DNA of 64,000 nucleotides from Onchidella celtica. Taxonomy: Eukaryota; Mollusca; Gastropoda; Systellommatophora; Onchidiidae. The position numbers and the translations under genes were made by a program. The notes under the pieces were generated by a model. The model made no database searches, was not told the origin of the DNA, and was given only the letters and a program-made list of their open reading frames with translations. The stretch covers positions 33,491,961 through 33,555,960 of the forward strand of contig OZ007574.1 of the NCBI GenBank assembly GCA_963931925.1, in the 5' to 3' direction. This document shows positions 55,101-62,361 of the stretch, in pieces; positions within the stretch are counted from its first letter, which is position 1; each line of letters begins with the position of its first letter.

Positions 55101-57978
55101 CAAAAATAATGTAGGTCCGCCACTACTAGCTGAACGACTTAGATGCTACTATTGTTCACAACTAATGAATTGCTAAAATGCACTTTCTCATGACGCCATC
55201 CGTTGTCACAATTGTGCATTCTGCATTTTGGCACTCATCCTTCATCTGGATCATCCACTCACTAACGTGCTCTGGTTTATCCATAGGCGAAATGACAGTC
55301 CGGTAGCATATATTATGGAAAGGTTTGTCATTACCCCAAACAATGAACAAAATAATCATACAAGATTTCCTATTTAATGATTTTTTTTCCTGAAGGCAAC
55401 TTTAAATAACCGGCAAATGTGTCCAATAGTTAGGCTTCATTTACATTACCAAAATTTAGAAGTAGACATTTAATCATTGCTGCCTCGCCATTTTGAACTT
55501 GTAACCAAAAAAGAAAGAAAAGTATTTGTGCAAAATGTAGTAGCAGAAAGATAGGCACAATATAAGAAATTGACGAAGTTTTTAAAAGCCAAAGCCACAG
55601 AAAATCTGTGGGATCTCAGCGCAGCTTGATGCAAAGTCAAAATATGACACAAGGCAAAAGTTGTAGGTAGTGAAGACTTGTGTAAGAAATAATATCAAAA
55701 TGATACAATAAAACGCAAACTAAAGCTTTTCGGTGTTTAAACCTTCATATGGAAAGGAAACCAAAGATAATAGGTGGCAAAATTGAACCAATAAAACAAT
55801 GACACGTTTTTAAAAAATGTAGAATATAAATTAATATGAGCTCTTGTATGCGAGCCCACACTTAGATTTTCACCACATTGATTCAATATTCTACTTTTCT
55901 TTTTATTTGTATAATTGTTTTATTGGTTAAGGTTTAAGAACCGAAAGCTTGATTTGTCTTCCCTTTTCCTTTGCGTTTTATTGTAAGGCTTTGGTATTAT
56001 GCCTTACGCGCGGCTTTGCTATCTACAACTGTTTCTTTTCGCCATATTGTAACTTCACAATATGACCAATAGATTCTTAAAGTCTTTTCAAATAAACTGC
56101 CATTTCAAACTTCGAACTTATCCTTGTTCAAAGTGAATAAGGCCAAGATTTACGAGCTATAGAAATTGGGAGAAACTAGGACAATGTTGATGAGACGAAG
56201 TAAAGTAGGAGATGATATATTAGACAGACAGATTATTATGAACAAAACATGGTCATTAGTGAACATTTTCTTTTTCATTTTGGTCTACATGTTATTTATG
56301 ATAAACCAGTGTATTACTTTGTTTTTCGCAGGGGAAGAACCCAGTTTGATCATTCGGAACCCAGCCATCAAAATCATTCAAATGTAAGGCAAGTTGTTAT
56401 GGTAGTCACTGCTTAATCTTTTGTCGAGTGAAAAAAAAAATGCACGTTGACATGGCTCTTTGAATGTAATATGGATCGAGTTTAATCTGATTGATTTCCA
56501 AGTGGCGGCAGTGAAAAGAAAGGACTGTATTTTCAAGAGTCAACAGTATTTTTTGTTGTTGTTGTTTTTGGTGCTGCTGCTATTAAATTTTGTCGATGCC
56601 AGATTTCAAAGTGGACAACTCAACAATCCTAATGTTTTGCAATGCATTATAAAAGTAAGGTTAATATTTAGTGTATGTGCGCGTGTAGTGCCCTCCTGTT
56701 GTGACTTTGAACTGAGCAGTGAACACTAGATCTAAAACCGAGACTTCCCTTGTTTTGTTTTGAACTATGTTATGTCGTCACTTCCGTCGGGCTGAGGTAT
56801 TGAGCCCCACGACTTTACTGTATTGTGTGTCCCAATTGTGACCATGTAAGACCAAGAAACGTCGTGAGCCCTGTCATTTGTGTAATAAAACTGTCGCGGT
56901 GAGACTTGTGAAACGATGTTCTCGTCTGTGTTGATCAAGCTGTGGTTTGTGGACTCTGTAAAGTTTAATTATGGAACTCTCACTGATCAGCATATTCATG
57001 GTTATACCAAAAATTATACCCTTTCTTCGGTAAAAAAGACAATTTCAGTGAATAATGTGGATTGTTTTATCATTCCCACATAACAATTTCTAGCACACAT
57101 ACGCCAGCCTTCCCCAATATTACTTACTTTTCTAACTTGCATGCATCATGGCCGTACCGAGCAGTTTTGGACCAATCAGATTTCCTCCATTTTACATGAA
57201 TATGTCATCTTTTGGCCAACATGCCAGTCGTTTCAATATCTAAGCTTTGTCTTTCAAACAGAATCTAGAACAGTATTATGGTACGGTTTTCGATAACACC
57301 ACTAAAACGTAATGCTAAATAATTTCAACAAAAAGCCTCCTGCCAGTCCCGAACTCGTGTAAGTGGCAAGACTATTAAGTTTTTGAGGCTAAAGTTCTCA
57401 CTGGGCAAGAACAACTCTTTCCTGCTGTTTATTTGTTTGTTTACTTTATTTACGATTGCCTTGTGTCATGGTGCTGTTTTGTCCGACATGTACTTATTAA
57501 CGCTATTTATTTGTGCCCTCTGGTTCCACCCCAGCACCAGAAAACGCCACGAACGAAACAATTCACTTCCGAAACAGAGGTTGAGGATGAAACCAAAGAG
57601 GAGGCGGTTACCGCCAAAGCCGCCGACACCGCCAACAGCGGTGCCAACAAAGACGTGCCTGACCAAGTTCGAACACAACAAAATGACACCGCCGGCGACC
57701 CTGCCACCGGCGGACTTGCAACGGAAAATGAAACGGTGACGGTTGCAGAGGAAGAGGACCCCTCCGGCGCTCAGGTCATACGAGACAAGAAGAGGTCGCT
57801 CATCGGGGTTTTTGCTCATGAAATGAGGAAACTGATTGATCATATAAAGAAAGGGCAAGATGATCGCGACATCACGTGGTACGACATTGCCTGTGCCATG
57901 GATCGCTTCTTCTTCTGGGTATTTTTGATCGCCACCGGTTCCGTCAATATAATAGTATTGCTCTTGTTGACTTACTGA
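31903..57978 (+). CDS. Nicotinic-acetylcholine-receptor-like subunit, gene 2 (eleven exons, first exon not found)
   Basis: Cys-loop channel subunit paralogous to gene 1. Exons 31903-32045, 35533-35577, 43013-43122, 44435-44614, 45563-45679, 46308-46552, 48708-48873, 50520-50567, 55287-55322, 56332-56383 and 57541-57978 join in frame to 525 codons plus stop. It begins with the N-terminal helix region (SSEHIRKLRHDLLHDYHRDI) and a glycosylation sequon NQS, followed by loop D (NGYLKL, Tyr in place of the usual Trp), loop A (PDILLEN), the Cys-loop CVVDITKYPFDAQTC, loop B LTW, TM1-3, a loop of about 175 residues and TM4. There is no vicinal Cys pair. The signal-peptide exon must end in phase 1, as in classical family members, but I could not identify it. 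Introns are swollen by at least seven transposon insertions. Confidence 0.9.
32428..32784. mobile_element. MITE with ggcaggtctccc ends
   Basis: Inverted ends: left ggcaggtctcccgaacttgg at about 32428, complement of right ggcaggtctcccaaacgtgg ending near 32782. About 355 bp, no coding capacity. It abuts the next inverted-repeat element. Confidence 0.6.
32790..33106. mobile_element. MITE/foldback with agagtggagtcgctt ends
   Basis: Left cagagtggagtcgctttcac and the complement of the right end cagagtggagtcgcttgcac are about 40-bp inverted repeats around 315 bp, with a further internal cactctgttcc copy. No target duplication was identified. Confidence 0.6.
33107..33960 (+). other. Gene 2 intron sequence, nothing recognised
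   Basis: Part of the intron between exons 2 and 3. I see no conserved coding or repeat family here. Confidence 0.5.
33962..35330 (-). mobile_element. L2-like LINE, 5'-truncated and decayed
   Basis: Minus-strand pieces: DTIDHKILLNRL and FGVPQGSVLGPLLYTLYMQP (35324-35076), the YADDT box with an in-frame stop just after it (about 35060), SWMNENKLKMNEEKTEILVC (about 34950) and RAFSVWAPAVWNALPPNIRN (about 34330). The 3' tail is the (AAT)n-rich run at 33968-33985 after a tatatagcgc block. A (CT)n microsatellite is embedded in its 3' region. Confidence 0.82.
34111..34182. repeat. (CT)n microsatellite, about 36 units
   Basis: An almost perfect dinucleotide tract, flanked by (CA)n-like sequence on both sides. 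Confidence 0.95.
35533..35577 (+). CDS. Gene 2 exon 3, loop D (45 bp)
   Basis: Acceptor gctttcag, donor gtaagt at 35578. It encodes fifteen codons, NMKAQIMSTNGYLKL, matching DEKNQxLTTNxWLxx. The 45-bp size is the classical exon 3 size. The loop D tryptophan of agonist-binding subunits is tyrosine here. Confidence 0.9.
35937..37380 (-). mobile_element. Solo LTR (family 2)
   Basis: A fossil LTR of about 1.44 kb. On the minus strand it begins tgtaacagggtgacag and ends catcaca, flanked by a perfect 5-bp target duplication cttgc (35932-35936, 37381-37385). A minus-strand TATA box (gggtataaatcccc) lies near 37090, consistent with a U3 promoter. No internal coding region. It sits in the gene 2 intron after exon 3. 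Confidence 0.75.
36351..36498. repeat. About 3 x 46-bp tandem repeat
   Basis: Units contain aagccacgatgtcgttaatc and aaagtacaagaagttgagaa. It lies inside the family 2 LTR. Confidence 0.9.
37492..40311 (+). mobile_element. L2-clade LINE ORF (endonuclease-reverse transcriptase, 939 codons)
   Basis: A single open frame with endonuclease motifs RLGGGIAVIFRKSL, FHFVCIYRASGS, VLLGDLNFHFD, HILDLVII and LISDHKTIVLDID, then reverse transcriptase motifs LQNYRPVSNLPFLSKILEKV, LLDLSAAFDTIDHE, YGVPQGSVLGPILFTIY and YHFYADDTQLY, and the C-terminal EKSFSFLGPTIWNTLP block. The first third of the endonuclease (with the catalytic Asn and Glu of the APE fold) is missing before FKIKSFPRKN, so the copy is 5'-truncated although its frame is open. 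The 3' end gcgctatataaatgcaatat and (TTA)n at 40448-40469 is a classic L2 tail. It lies in sense orientation in a gene 2 intron. Confidence 0.88.
40470..41954 (+). other. Gene 2 intron sequence before exon 4
   Basis: Contains a G18-20 run at about 41443-41461. The last 90 bp (41870-41954) align with the first 90 bp of the window, the corresponding intron of gene 1. Nothing else is recognised. Confidence 0.6.
41955..42995 (+). mobile_element. PIF/Harbinger-like DNA transposon (1.04 kb)
   Basis: Terminal inverted repeats share catgctcaagccgaaa at the left and cacgctcaagccgaatt in complement at the right. A frame at 42087-42467 reads KKKKRKSLWTKQWLL followed by LSPLDFQNFLRMDGL, which matches the N-terminal RRRWWVRPWL...ELxxxDxxxFxxFLRM block of Harbinger transposases; the catalytic part is missing. 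The 3-bp target duplication expected for Harbinger is not clear. The right end stops 17 bp before exon 4 of gene 2; gene 1 has no insertion there. Confidence 0.7.
43013..43122 (+). CDS. Gene 2 exon 4, loop A region (110 bp)
   Basis: Acceptor atttctcag, donor gtgagt at 43123. It encodes AWIDEFLQWKPADYGGID and ends with PDILLEN. A DNA transposon ends only 17 bp upstream of the first base. Confidence 0.92.
43491..43833. mobile_element. MITE family with agagagtat ends, copy 2
   Basis: Terminal inverted repeats (agagagtatagatgtataga; complement of right agagagtatacatagagaga). Aligned with the copy at 21526-21833. It lies in the intron after exon 4 of gene 2. Confidence 0.75.
44435..44614 (+). CDS. 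Gene 2 exon, Cys-loop and loop B (180 bp)
   Basis: Acceptor tctgacag, donor gtgagt at 44615; phase 2 at both ends, same length as in gene 1. It encodes the Cys-loop and YLTWMRTN. Confidence 0.92.
45053..45116. repeat. 2 x 32-bp tandem repeat
   Basis: Two units with ggtcccagattcggcggagt. Confidence 0.9.
45563..45679 (+). CDS. Gene 2 exon, NGEWD to loop C (117 bp)
   Basis: Acceptor tttctccag, donor gtatga at 45680. It encodes DVLPNGEWDITSTGVFEHQY and PTTYR, without vicinal cysteines. Confidence 0.9.
45968..46175 (+). repeat. Intronic minisatellite, about 7-8 units of about 27 bp
   Basis: Same unit (tataaacccattggtattta) and same intron position as 7041-7500 in gene 1. Confidence 0.88.
46308..46552 (+). 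CDS. Gene 2 exon, TM1-TM2 (245 bp)
   Basis: Acceptor ctccccag, donor gtaagt at 46553. The TM2 pore positions match gene 1: -1' Glu, 2' Gly, 6' Thr, 9' Leu, 13' Val, 20' Glu. Confidence 0.93.
46780..48520 (+). mobile_element. I/Nimb-like LINE 3' part with RNase H domain, decayed
   Basis: Starts with remnants of SLQYGLKLSPHPDNPAYN (46905), then an RNase H domain: VFTAEIHAINLANS (47325), IFSDSLSYSQAL (47390) and IVLCWVPGHTG (47505), then the C-terminal HIHLTHRSFLRGMIPPECVV (47755). Carrying an RNase H after the RT is typical of the I/Nimb group, known from snails as Nimbus. Several frame changes and stops are seen. The 3' end gtgccgacgcgcc is duplicated (see separate entry). It lies in the intron between the TM1-2 and TM3 exons of gene 2. 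Confidence 0.78.
47880..48520 (+). repeat. Tandem duplication of the LINE 3' end, about 2 x 315 bp
   Basis: Blocks such as cctgtcctttctgagagagg / cctgtcctttctgaaagagg (47938, 48264) and gcaaagtggccgtt (48157, 48479) repeat with the same spacing. Identity is moderate, so the duplication is old or came in with a variant tail. Confidence 0.8.
48708..48873 (+). CDS. Gene 2 exon, TM3 (166 bp)
   Basis: Acceptor ttctccag, donor gtaaga at 48874. It encodes IYLTILLGLSTASVVCAGIV and NVHFRDPDQPVPHC. Confidence 0.9.
49848..50262 (-). mobile_element. Rex1-like LINE 3' fragment
   Basis: The minus-strand frame 50240-50025 gives SILNDSHHPLFHQISRS and MKTNRERYRRSFCPPQF, the same C-terminus as the LINE at 22624-25190. 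Its tail ttatcttatcttaac is at 49848-49860. 5'-truncated; in a gene 2 intron. Confidence 0.8.
50270..50335. repeat. (TAGG)n-type microsatellite
   Basis: Imperfect aggtaggtaggt tract immediately 5' of the paralogous exon A block. Confidence 0.85.
50520..50567 (+). CDS. Gene 2 cytoplasmic-loop exon A (48 bp)
   Basis: Acceptor tacccgcag, donor gtcaga at 50568; phase 2 to 2, coding for KQSAWSKGTRLSDTE. Upstream intron sequence aligns with that before exon B at 55287, so the two exons look like a tandem exon duplication. Skipping it would keep the frame. Confidence 0.65.
50604..51031 (+). mobile_element. THAP-headed MITE (type B), copy 2
   Basis: Ends tataggtaggatgtgc and (complement) tatgggtagaatgcgc form inverted repeats 428 bp apart. 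ATG at 50717 opens MSSGCHVVDCYDKGGKDGSR and continues to LRFPTIRVNKGKEVKELTE, a THAP-like N-terminus homologous to copy 1. It starts 36 bp after the donor of loop exon A of gene 2. Confidence 0.68.
51839..55081 (-). mobile_element. Full-length RTE-like LINE with intact ORF
   Basis: 3.24 kb flanked by a perfect 12-bp target duplication agttcaagcttt (51827-51838, 55082-55093), with an (ATG)n tail at its 3' end (51839-51850). The length, single ORF and short UTRs fit the RTE clade. A younger insertion within the intron between loop exons A and B of gene 2, antisense to the gene. Confidence 0.9.
51859..55023 (-). CDS. RTE-like endonuclease-reverse transcriptase (1054 codons)
   Basis: Open over the whole element. 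The apurinic-type endonuclease spans residues of about 90-340: LRIASWNVRSMYEAGKSAQ, HGVSETRWIQS, VQIYAPTNEATDEDKDDFYN, VNIIMGDANAKI, ATWISPDGVTENQIDHFYIT and GSDHHMLLARL. Reverse transcriptase motifs: NYRGITLLSIPGKVFNRII, EQAGFRSNRSTTDQI, VNFLDYEKAFDSIDRE, TGVRQGCLLSPFLFILVIDW and LDFADDLALLSHT, with the FADD catalytic pair. The C-terminal part has CETWNASQACIKRIQ and RRWRWIGHTLRR. All key residues are present, so it could encode active enzyme; whether it is transcribed is unknown. RTE clade by size and tail; a Nimb-like placement is not excluded. Confidence 0.88.
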   Translation of the reverse strand: MILRVVRGDLRCKGPGLPRRASWRWANYPPCKNKPVTETQANTLNQSFILGEGGASAPVDSMKDNGQSRKDSTGLTAPSSNKSLRIASWNVRSMYEAGKSAQVTMEMRRYRLHIHGVSETRWIQSGLKQLTSGEKILYSGREDKKHTEGVAIILSKHAQRSLRGWEPYGRRIILALFTTKNKNINMNIVQIYAPTNEATDEDKDDFYNQLQEIADTLPRKDVNIIMGDANAKIRQDNTGYEDIMGCNGLGQMNENGERFASFCAFNSYVIGGSVFPHKRIHKATWISPDGVTENQIDHFYITRRFRRSLEDVIVQRGADVGSDHHMLLARLKLRLKKQGTRAGTKRRKFQVSLLDGDKKEEFQLTLRNRFKPLVDLEETVDLETHWAKVKGVFTSTCQDVLGEKKVEHKEWISQKSLDLIRIRRDLKEQVNASRTRSSRVGNQEEYRASAKEVKKSIKKDKEEFIGMLAEKAEKAATGGHMRILYQTTKTLAGKYGKPEVPVKDYNRKAIFGKEAQAKRWIEHFNSLLNRPPPSNPPDILPARNDLPISCDPPTKAEINDAIKQLNRGKAAGPDQIPPEALKADAAGAAEGLHSLFSRIWIGGKFPKDWKEGHPVKLPKKGDLSNCSNYRGITLLSIPGKVFNRIILKRIQNATDQKLREEQAGFRSNRSTTDQIATLRIIVEQSLEWNSQLIVNFLDYEKAFDSIDRETLWRILRHYGIPEKMVNLIKSMYEGTSCRVVHDCELTDSFDIKTGVRQGCLLSPFLFILVIDWLMKETTSGGRNGIQWTPWTQLDDLDFADDLALLSHTHDQMQAKTTALNKISESIGLRIHPAKSKVLKIVAPPSAQVRVGDQPLEDVESFCYLGSIIDNKGGTEAEVKARIGKAQAAFTSLSKIWRTKDISLKTKLRIFNSNVKSVLLYGCETWNASQACIKRIQVFINRCLRKLLKIRWTDKVSNEIVWKRTRQSPVREEIGRRRWRWIGHTLRRPGNNITKKVLDWNPQGKRSRGRPRGTWRRARENDVQRSGKTWNNVKRLAHDREGWKVFVGGLYPDPG
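55287..55322 (+). CDS. Gene 2 cytoplasmic-loop exon B (36 bp)
   Basis: Acceptor tatccatag, weaker donor gtttgt at 55323; phase 2 to 2, coding for RNDSPVAYIME. Its upstream block shares catccactcactaac and tgctctgg with exon A. The gene 1 counterpart near 10190 has lost a usable exon. Confidence 0.55.
56332..56383 (+). CDS. Gene 2 cytoplasmic-loop exon C (52 bp)
   Basis: Acceptor tttttcgcag, donor gtaagg at 56384; phase 2 to 0, coding for GRTQFDHSEPSHQNHSN. It is orthologous in position to the 25-bp exon of gene 1. Confidence 0.7.
57541..57978 (+). CDS. Gene 2 last exon, loop, amphipathic helix and TM4
   Basis: The acceptor is agcaccag before 57541; accag six bases upstream (exon start 57535) is also in phase and adds two residues. 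It encodes an Ala/Thr/Glu-rich loop, LIGVFAHEMRKLIDHIKKG, then ITWYDIACAMDRF and TM4 (FWVFLIATGSVNIIVLLLL). Confidence 0.88.
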   Translation, partial: KTPRTKQFTSETEVEDETKEEAVTAKAADTANSGANKDVPDQVRTQQNDTAGDPATGGLATENETVTVAEEEDPSGAQVIRDKKRSLIGVFAHEMRKLIDHIKKGQDDRDITWYDIACAMDRFFFWVFLIATGSVNIIVLLLLTY

Positions 57979-58078
57979 CGTCAGCACAATGTATGACCCT
58001 TTTCTGCTAATGAATCCGTAGGCCTAGCGTCTGATCTTTTTCTGACTCAAAAAGTCAGGTCATCTGATGTGAAGACGA

Positions 58079-58084
58079 GATAAA
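58079..58084 (+). promoter_or_regulatory. Likely gene 2 polyadenylation signal (GATAAA)
   Basis: Occupies the position that aligns with the AATAAA of gene 1, about 100 bp after the stop. GATAAA is a known weaker variant. Confidence 0.45.
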
Positions 58085-59119
58085 TTTGACTACTTAGATG
58101 CTGTTTCATTTCCTTGGATCAATTTCAGTTACCTCCATGTACATTCACAATACAAAACTCTTTAGATTTTTGCAATGCATAGCACCCGTTTCATTGTTTA
58201 AGTCGCATGTATGCATTTCTATGTGAATGTGATGTAGCGAGACGTCCTAATATAAGGATCTTACTAGCTTAAATTATGATTACCCTCTGCAGAGGGTCAC
58301 GCTTGGCCCCTGGAGGAGGGGGTGGATCCTTTGATACTTATGGTGTGAAGAGAGTCATTAAGGACCCTTTAGCATAAAATATGATCTCAATGAAGATTCA
58401 TAAATTAATACAGATAATCTACACATAAATAAATGCCAATACGGTAACAGAAACTAATGAATATTCAAAGTTTCTTATGTTATCAGTCGATTAAATTAAA
58501 ACAAAAGTAATACTCTATGGGCATTTCCGATCTGGCCTGGGCCTATTCCCGGCAATGCAAGGGCATGGCTAGATGTCCGAGCTCCATAAAGATTTAATTC
58601 AATTTTTAATACAAAGTTATAGTGCGCAGTAGGAATGAGAGGTCCCTGATTAAGGTGAATCTTTCCAAATAAGATAATAATATTAGATGTGTGGACTGAC
58701 TCTTCTCGTAATAGAGAAGTCAGGTGCCTAACCTAGAACCACGAATGGTTCAGCTGGTGTTGTTCAGTTACGCGTTGGCCTTTCCCATACATTCGTGAAT
58801 AGAACGGAGTATTTGTCAGCCTTATAAGGACAACAGATTTAGACATCTTACATAGAAGCTGAGAATCGTAAGGTTCTCTTGATACTTGGAGGGAAACGGT
58901 AAAACAGTAGGCCTCTTTAGGCGGATGCTAAGACAAAATTCAAAATTAATTCCCATTAAAATCTAAGAAAACCCATTAGGCAATAATGCATAAGTGCATA
59001 AATCATAAGTGTTACCGAAAAGGTCTTCATCACTGGCGGATCTATTATGAAGCTATGGAAGCTTAACTGAGTTCTTTTATACCAAGGGTCAGCAAAGTGG
59101 TCGATATGGCTATCCAAGG
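58085..59119. other. Sequence downstream of gene 2, nothing recognised
   Basis: No gene, repeat family or RNA was recognised between the gene 2 end and the third LTR. Confidence 0.5.
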
Positions 59120-59965
59120 TGTAACAAATCCCAGACTGGGAGATGTACTGATTATGACAGGACAACAATCACGAACGAACAAGTATAACACTTAACAGAA
59201 CAACCAAACAGACTCACACATTTATTATACATAAAGATAAAGATATACGTGCAATTACATACGTTACATTATTCAATTCAAATACCATCCAATGGTCATC
59301 ATTCCCAACATTCATTCGATCTCTGGGTCCACAACCCGATAGTTACTTATCTAAATATACTCCGGCCTCAGCCTCACATCAATGTATGTACTACTTGCGG
59401 CCTATCTTACTGGCTCCTGCTCAACTTAACCTCAATATCTTAATCTCAACTCAATATCTCAATATCACATCAACATCTTAATATCACATTAATATCTCAA
59501 TTCATACGTCCCTGCCTGTGGCCAGACTGCCACGACTAATGGGCCCTCGCTGTCCTACGCGACAGCTTCACTCAAGCTGGCCTGTGGGTAGCCTTCTGCC
59601 TAACCCATGCATCTCACTATGCTGGCCTATCCCCTGCACTAGTCTCTCCACCACGGGTAGCTTCACTGCCCGACCCCGACACCTATAAGAATAACATTAC
59701 ATCTCTATAATACATACAATTACTATCCACTTCACCACTCATTACGAACCATCAAGCGTACACACAACAGTCCACATTTCACTCACCACACATCTGCACT
59801 TCTCTACGGTAACACACCTCCACCGCATTACACAGTACTAAGACTCGCTACGAATCCATGATCCTAACTTACATCTATCGCTCATTGCGCACATCTCTAT
59901 ACACAGTAATCAATGACTTTCACATTCGTCACATATAACTTATTTACATCATGGTCATAGGAGAA
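59120..59965 (-). mobile_element. LTR (family 1), interrupted by a LINE
   Basis: A fossil LTR that begins tgtaacaaatcccagactgg and follows the sequence of the LTRs at 28764-29865 and (in complement) 30218-31407 as far as ttacatcatggtcatag. There the 3' end of the minus-strand LINE begins. The rest of the LTR, if it survives, lies beyond the window. Confidence 0.75.
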
Positions 59966-60108
59966 TAATAATAATAGTTCGTCCATCAGGTATGATGATG
60001 ACCCTAACAACACCAGAGGAATAAAGAACAGAAATTGTTGAGAATTTCAACACATGGACAATAAAGAGAAGTAAAGGACACAGAGGACAGAATGGAAAGA
60101 CTGTTCTT

Positions 60109-62259
60109 TCATGACTTATGGCTTCTCATGTGACTGATAAGTCCTATTTTTGCCCTGCAGACCCTTCCGCATAAGTGACAAGAATGCTCCGTTGGTTCAG
60201 TACCACTGGGCCTTTTCTTGCGCCATTCTCTTTTTTTGATAGCCTGCTGGACTCTGTCAGCTTCCCATGCTTTGCTGCCTCTGGTAAGGGCCGCCCTCCA
60301 ATTTGCTCGATCAAGCGAGAGCTTTTCCCACTCACTCACATCAATGGCAAAGGCCTTCAGTGATTGCTTGAGAGTGTCTTTGTAACGTCTCTTTGGGGCC
60401 CCAACATTCCTCGTTCCATTGGAGAGCTCAGAGAAGAAGATTTGCTTAGGGAGTCTGGAGTCGGGCATTCTGACAACATGTCCTGCCCAACGTAGCTGAA
60501 TTTTTTTCAGGTGGCAGAAGATACTCAATTCCTTGGCACGATTGAGGACCTCAGTGTCTGGAATTTTATCCTGCCATTTGATCCTTAGGATCTTTCTAAG
60601 GCAGGCCAGATGAAAGTGATTTAGTTTTCTGGCATGCGATTGGTACACTGTCCAGGTTTCAGCCCCATAGAGTAGGGTGGGAAGGACCACAGCATTGTAC
60701 ACTTTCAGCTTAGTGTCTGTGCGAATGCCGGCAACATCCCACACTCTCTTTCGAAGCCTGCCAAATGCAGAGCTGGCTTTGCTGATTCTTGAGAGAATTT
60801 CAGTATCAACACGAGCCGTGGAAGACAGTGTACTGCCAAGATAGGTGAAGTTCTCCGACACCTTCAGAAGACTGTCATGGACTTTGATATTTGGGGTCAC
60901 AGGATACTTTTCGTCTAGAGTAGGCTGATGGAGCACTTCCGTCTTCTTTGTGCTTATTGTGATGCCAAAGTTGTCACAGGCACTAGAGAACTTATCAACA
61001 CAGTTTTGCATGCTATCCTCATCGTGTGCCAGAAGTGCACAATCATCAGCAAATAGTAGGTCACAGACTTGAGTACTTTTGGTTTTGGTTTTTGCCTGAA
61101 GTCTCCTGAGGTTGAATAGACTGCCATCAGTTCGGTACTTGATGCTTACCCCTTGAGGAGGAGAGCTAAAGGCTTCTTGTAGCATTGCAGAGAACATGAT
61201 GCTGAACAGAGTTGGGGCTAAGACACAACCCTGTTTTACCCCATTTGTGACAGCAAAGGGCTCTGAAACACTGCCGTTACTTTTGACTGCAGCTTGCATG
61301 CCATCATGAAACTGGCGCACTATTGTGATGAATTCGGGTGGACACCCAAACTTCGCCAAGATTTTCCAGAGGCCTTCAGGACACACTGTATCAAATGCTT
61401 TTGTGAGGTCAACAAATTTTATGTACAGCGCTTTATTTTGTTCCATGCATTTTTCCTGAAGCTGTCTGGCAGCAAAGATAATATCCGCCGTTCCCCTCGC
61501 TTTACGAAAGCCACATTGGCTCTCGGGAAGCAAGTCATTTGACGAGAGGTGATCAAGAAGGCGATTCAGAAGCATTCTTGCCAATATTTTGCCAGCAATT
61601 GAAAGTAGAGAGATTCCCCGATGGTTGTCACAGACTTGGCTGTCCCCTTTGTTTTTGTACAGATGGATGATTGAAGCATCTTTGAAGTCCTGTGGCAGCT
61701 TCCCTGCTTTCAACATATGGTTGAACAACTCGGTCAACCTTTCAATAAGCTTTCCTCCACCGAAGGCATACACCTCAGCAGGAATTGAATCCACGCCTGG
61801 TGATTTGTTAAAGGACATCTGATTTGTGGCAGTCCGGGTCTCATTTGCTGTGAATGGCTTGGCAAGAGCTGCATTAATAGGAGTCTGAGGGAGGCGGTCA
61901 ATGGACTCAGTATTTATATTTGATGGCCGATTTAGCACACCTCCGAAATGTTCTGCCCAACGCTGAATTATGGCATTCAATTCAACAATGCGTGTTGAAC
62001 CATCTGACGCAAGAAGTGGCGTAGTGCCAGAGCGGGATGGTCCAAACACAGCTCGGAGGCTCTCAAAGAACTTTCTAGTGTTGTTTGTGTCGGCATATTT
62101 CTGAGTTTCTCTTACTCGCTCTTCAAGCCAGTCATTTTTCATTTTCCTCAGCTTCTTCTGGAGTACACCCTTACATGCACGCAGTGCATCAGCTTTTGCT
62201 GTGGAAGAGGGGTCACTGCAGTGAGCTTGGATGAGACTATTTTTTTCTTTGATGAGCAC
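60109..62259 (-). CDS. LINE reverse transcriptase with C-terminal zinc finger
   Basis: Reverse transcriptase motifs: DNHRGISLLSIAGKILARML, ESQCGFRKARGTADIIFAAR, IKFVDLTKAFDTVCPEG, GVKQGCVLAPTLFSIMFSAM and DLLFADDCALLAHDED. The maturase-like C-terminal part (LLYGAETWTVYQSHARKLNH, LRKILRIKWQDKIPD, LRWAGHVVRM) is followed by CHLCGRVCRAKIGLISHMRS, a C2H2 finger found at the end of related chordate and molluscan LINE ORFs. In frame with the endonuclease block but separated from it by one stop. Confidence 0.88.
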   Translation of the reverse strand: MLIKEKNSLIQAHCSDPSSTAKADALRACKGVLQKKLRKMKNDWLEERVRETQKYADTNNTRKFFESLRAVFGPSRSGTTPLLASDGSTRIVELNAIIQRWAEHFGGVLNRPSNINTESIDRLPQTPINAALAKPFTANETRTATNQMSFNKSPGVDSIPAEVYAFGGGKLIERLTELFNHMLKAGKLPQDFKDASIIHLYKNKGDSQVCDNHRGISLLSIAGKILARMLLNRLLDHLSSNDLLPESQCGFRKARGTADIIFAARQLQEKCMEQNKALYIKFVDLTKAFDTVCPEGLWKILAKFGCPPEFITIVRQFHDGMQAAVKSNGSVSEPFAVTNGVKQGCVLAPTLFSIMFSAMLQEAFSSPPQGVSIKYRTDGSLFNLRRLQAKTKTKSTQVCDLLFADDCALLAHDEDSMQNCVDKFSSACDNFGITISTKKTEVLHQPTLDEKYPVTPNIKVHDSLLKVSENFTYLGSTLSSTARVDTEILSRISKASSAFGRLRKRVWDVAGIRTDTKLKVYNAVVLPTLLYGAETWTVYQSHARKLNHFHLACLRKILRIKWQDKIPDTEVLNRAKELSIFCHLKKIQLRWAGHVVRMPDSRLPKQIFFSELSNGTRNVGAPKRRYKDTLKQSLKAFAIDVSEWEKLSLDRANWRAALTRGSKAWEADRVQQAIKKREWRKKRPSGTEPTEHSCHLCGRVCRAKIGLISHMRSHKS

Positions 62260-62361
62260 TTTGATTTCATTATCATTATCATTGAACCAGTCCTGGTGCT
62301 TGCGGACAGGAAAACCAACTGTGCTGCTGGCGCAAGAGTGTACAGTCCTATTTAGGTCAGT

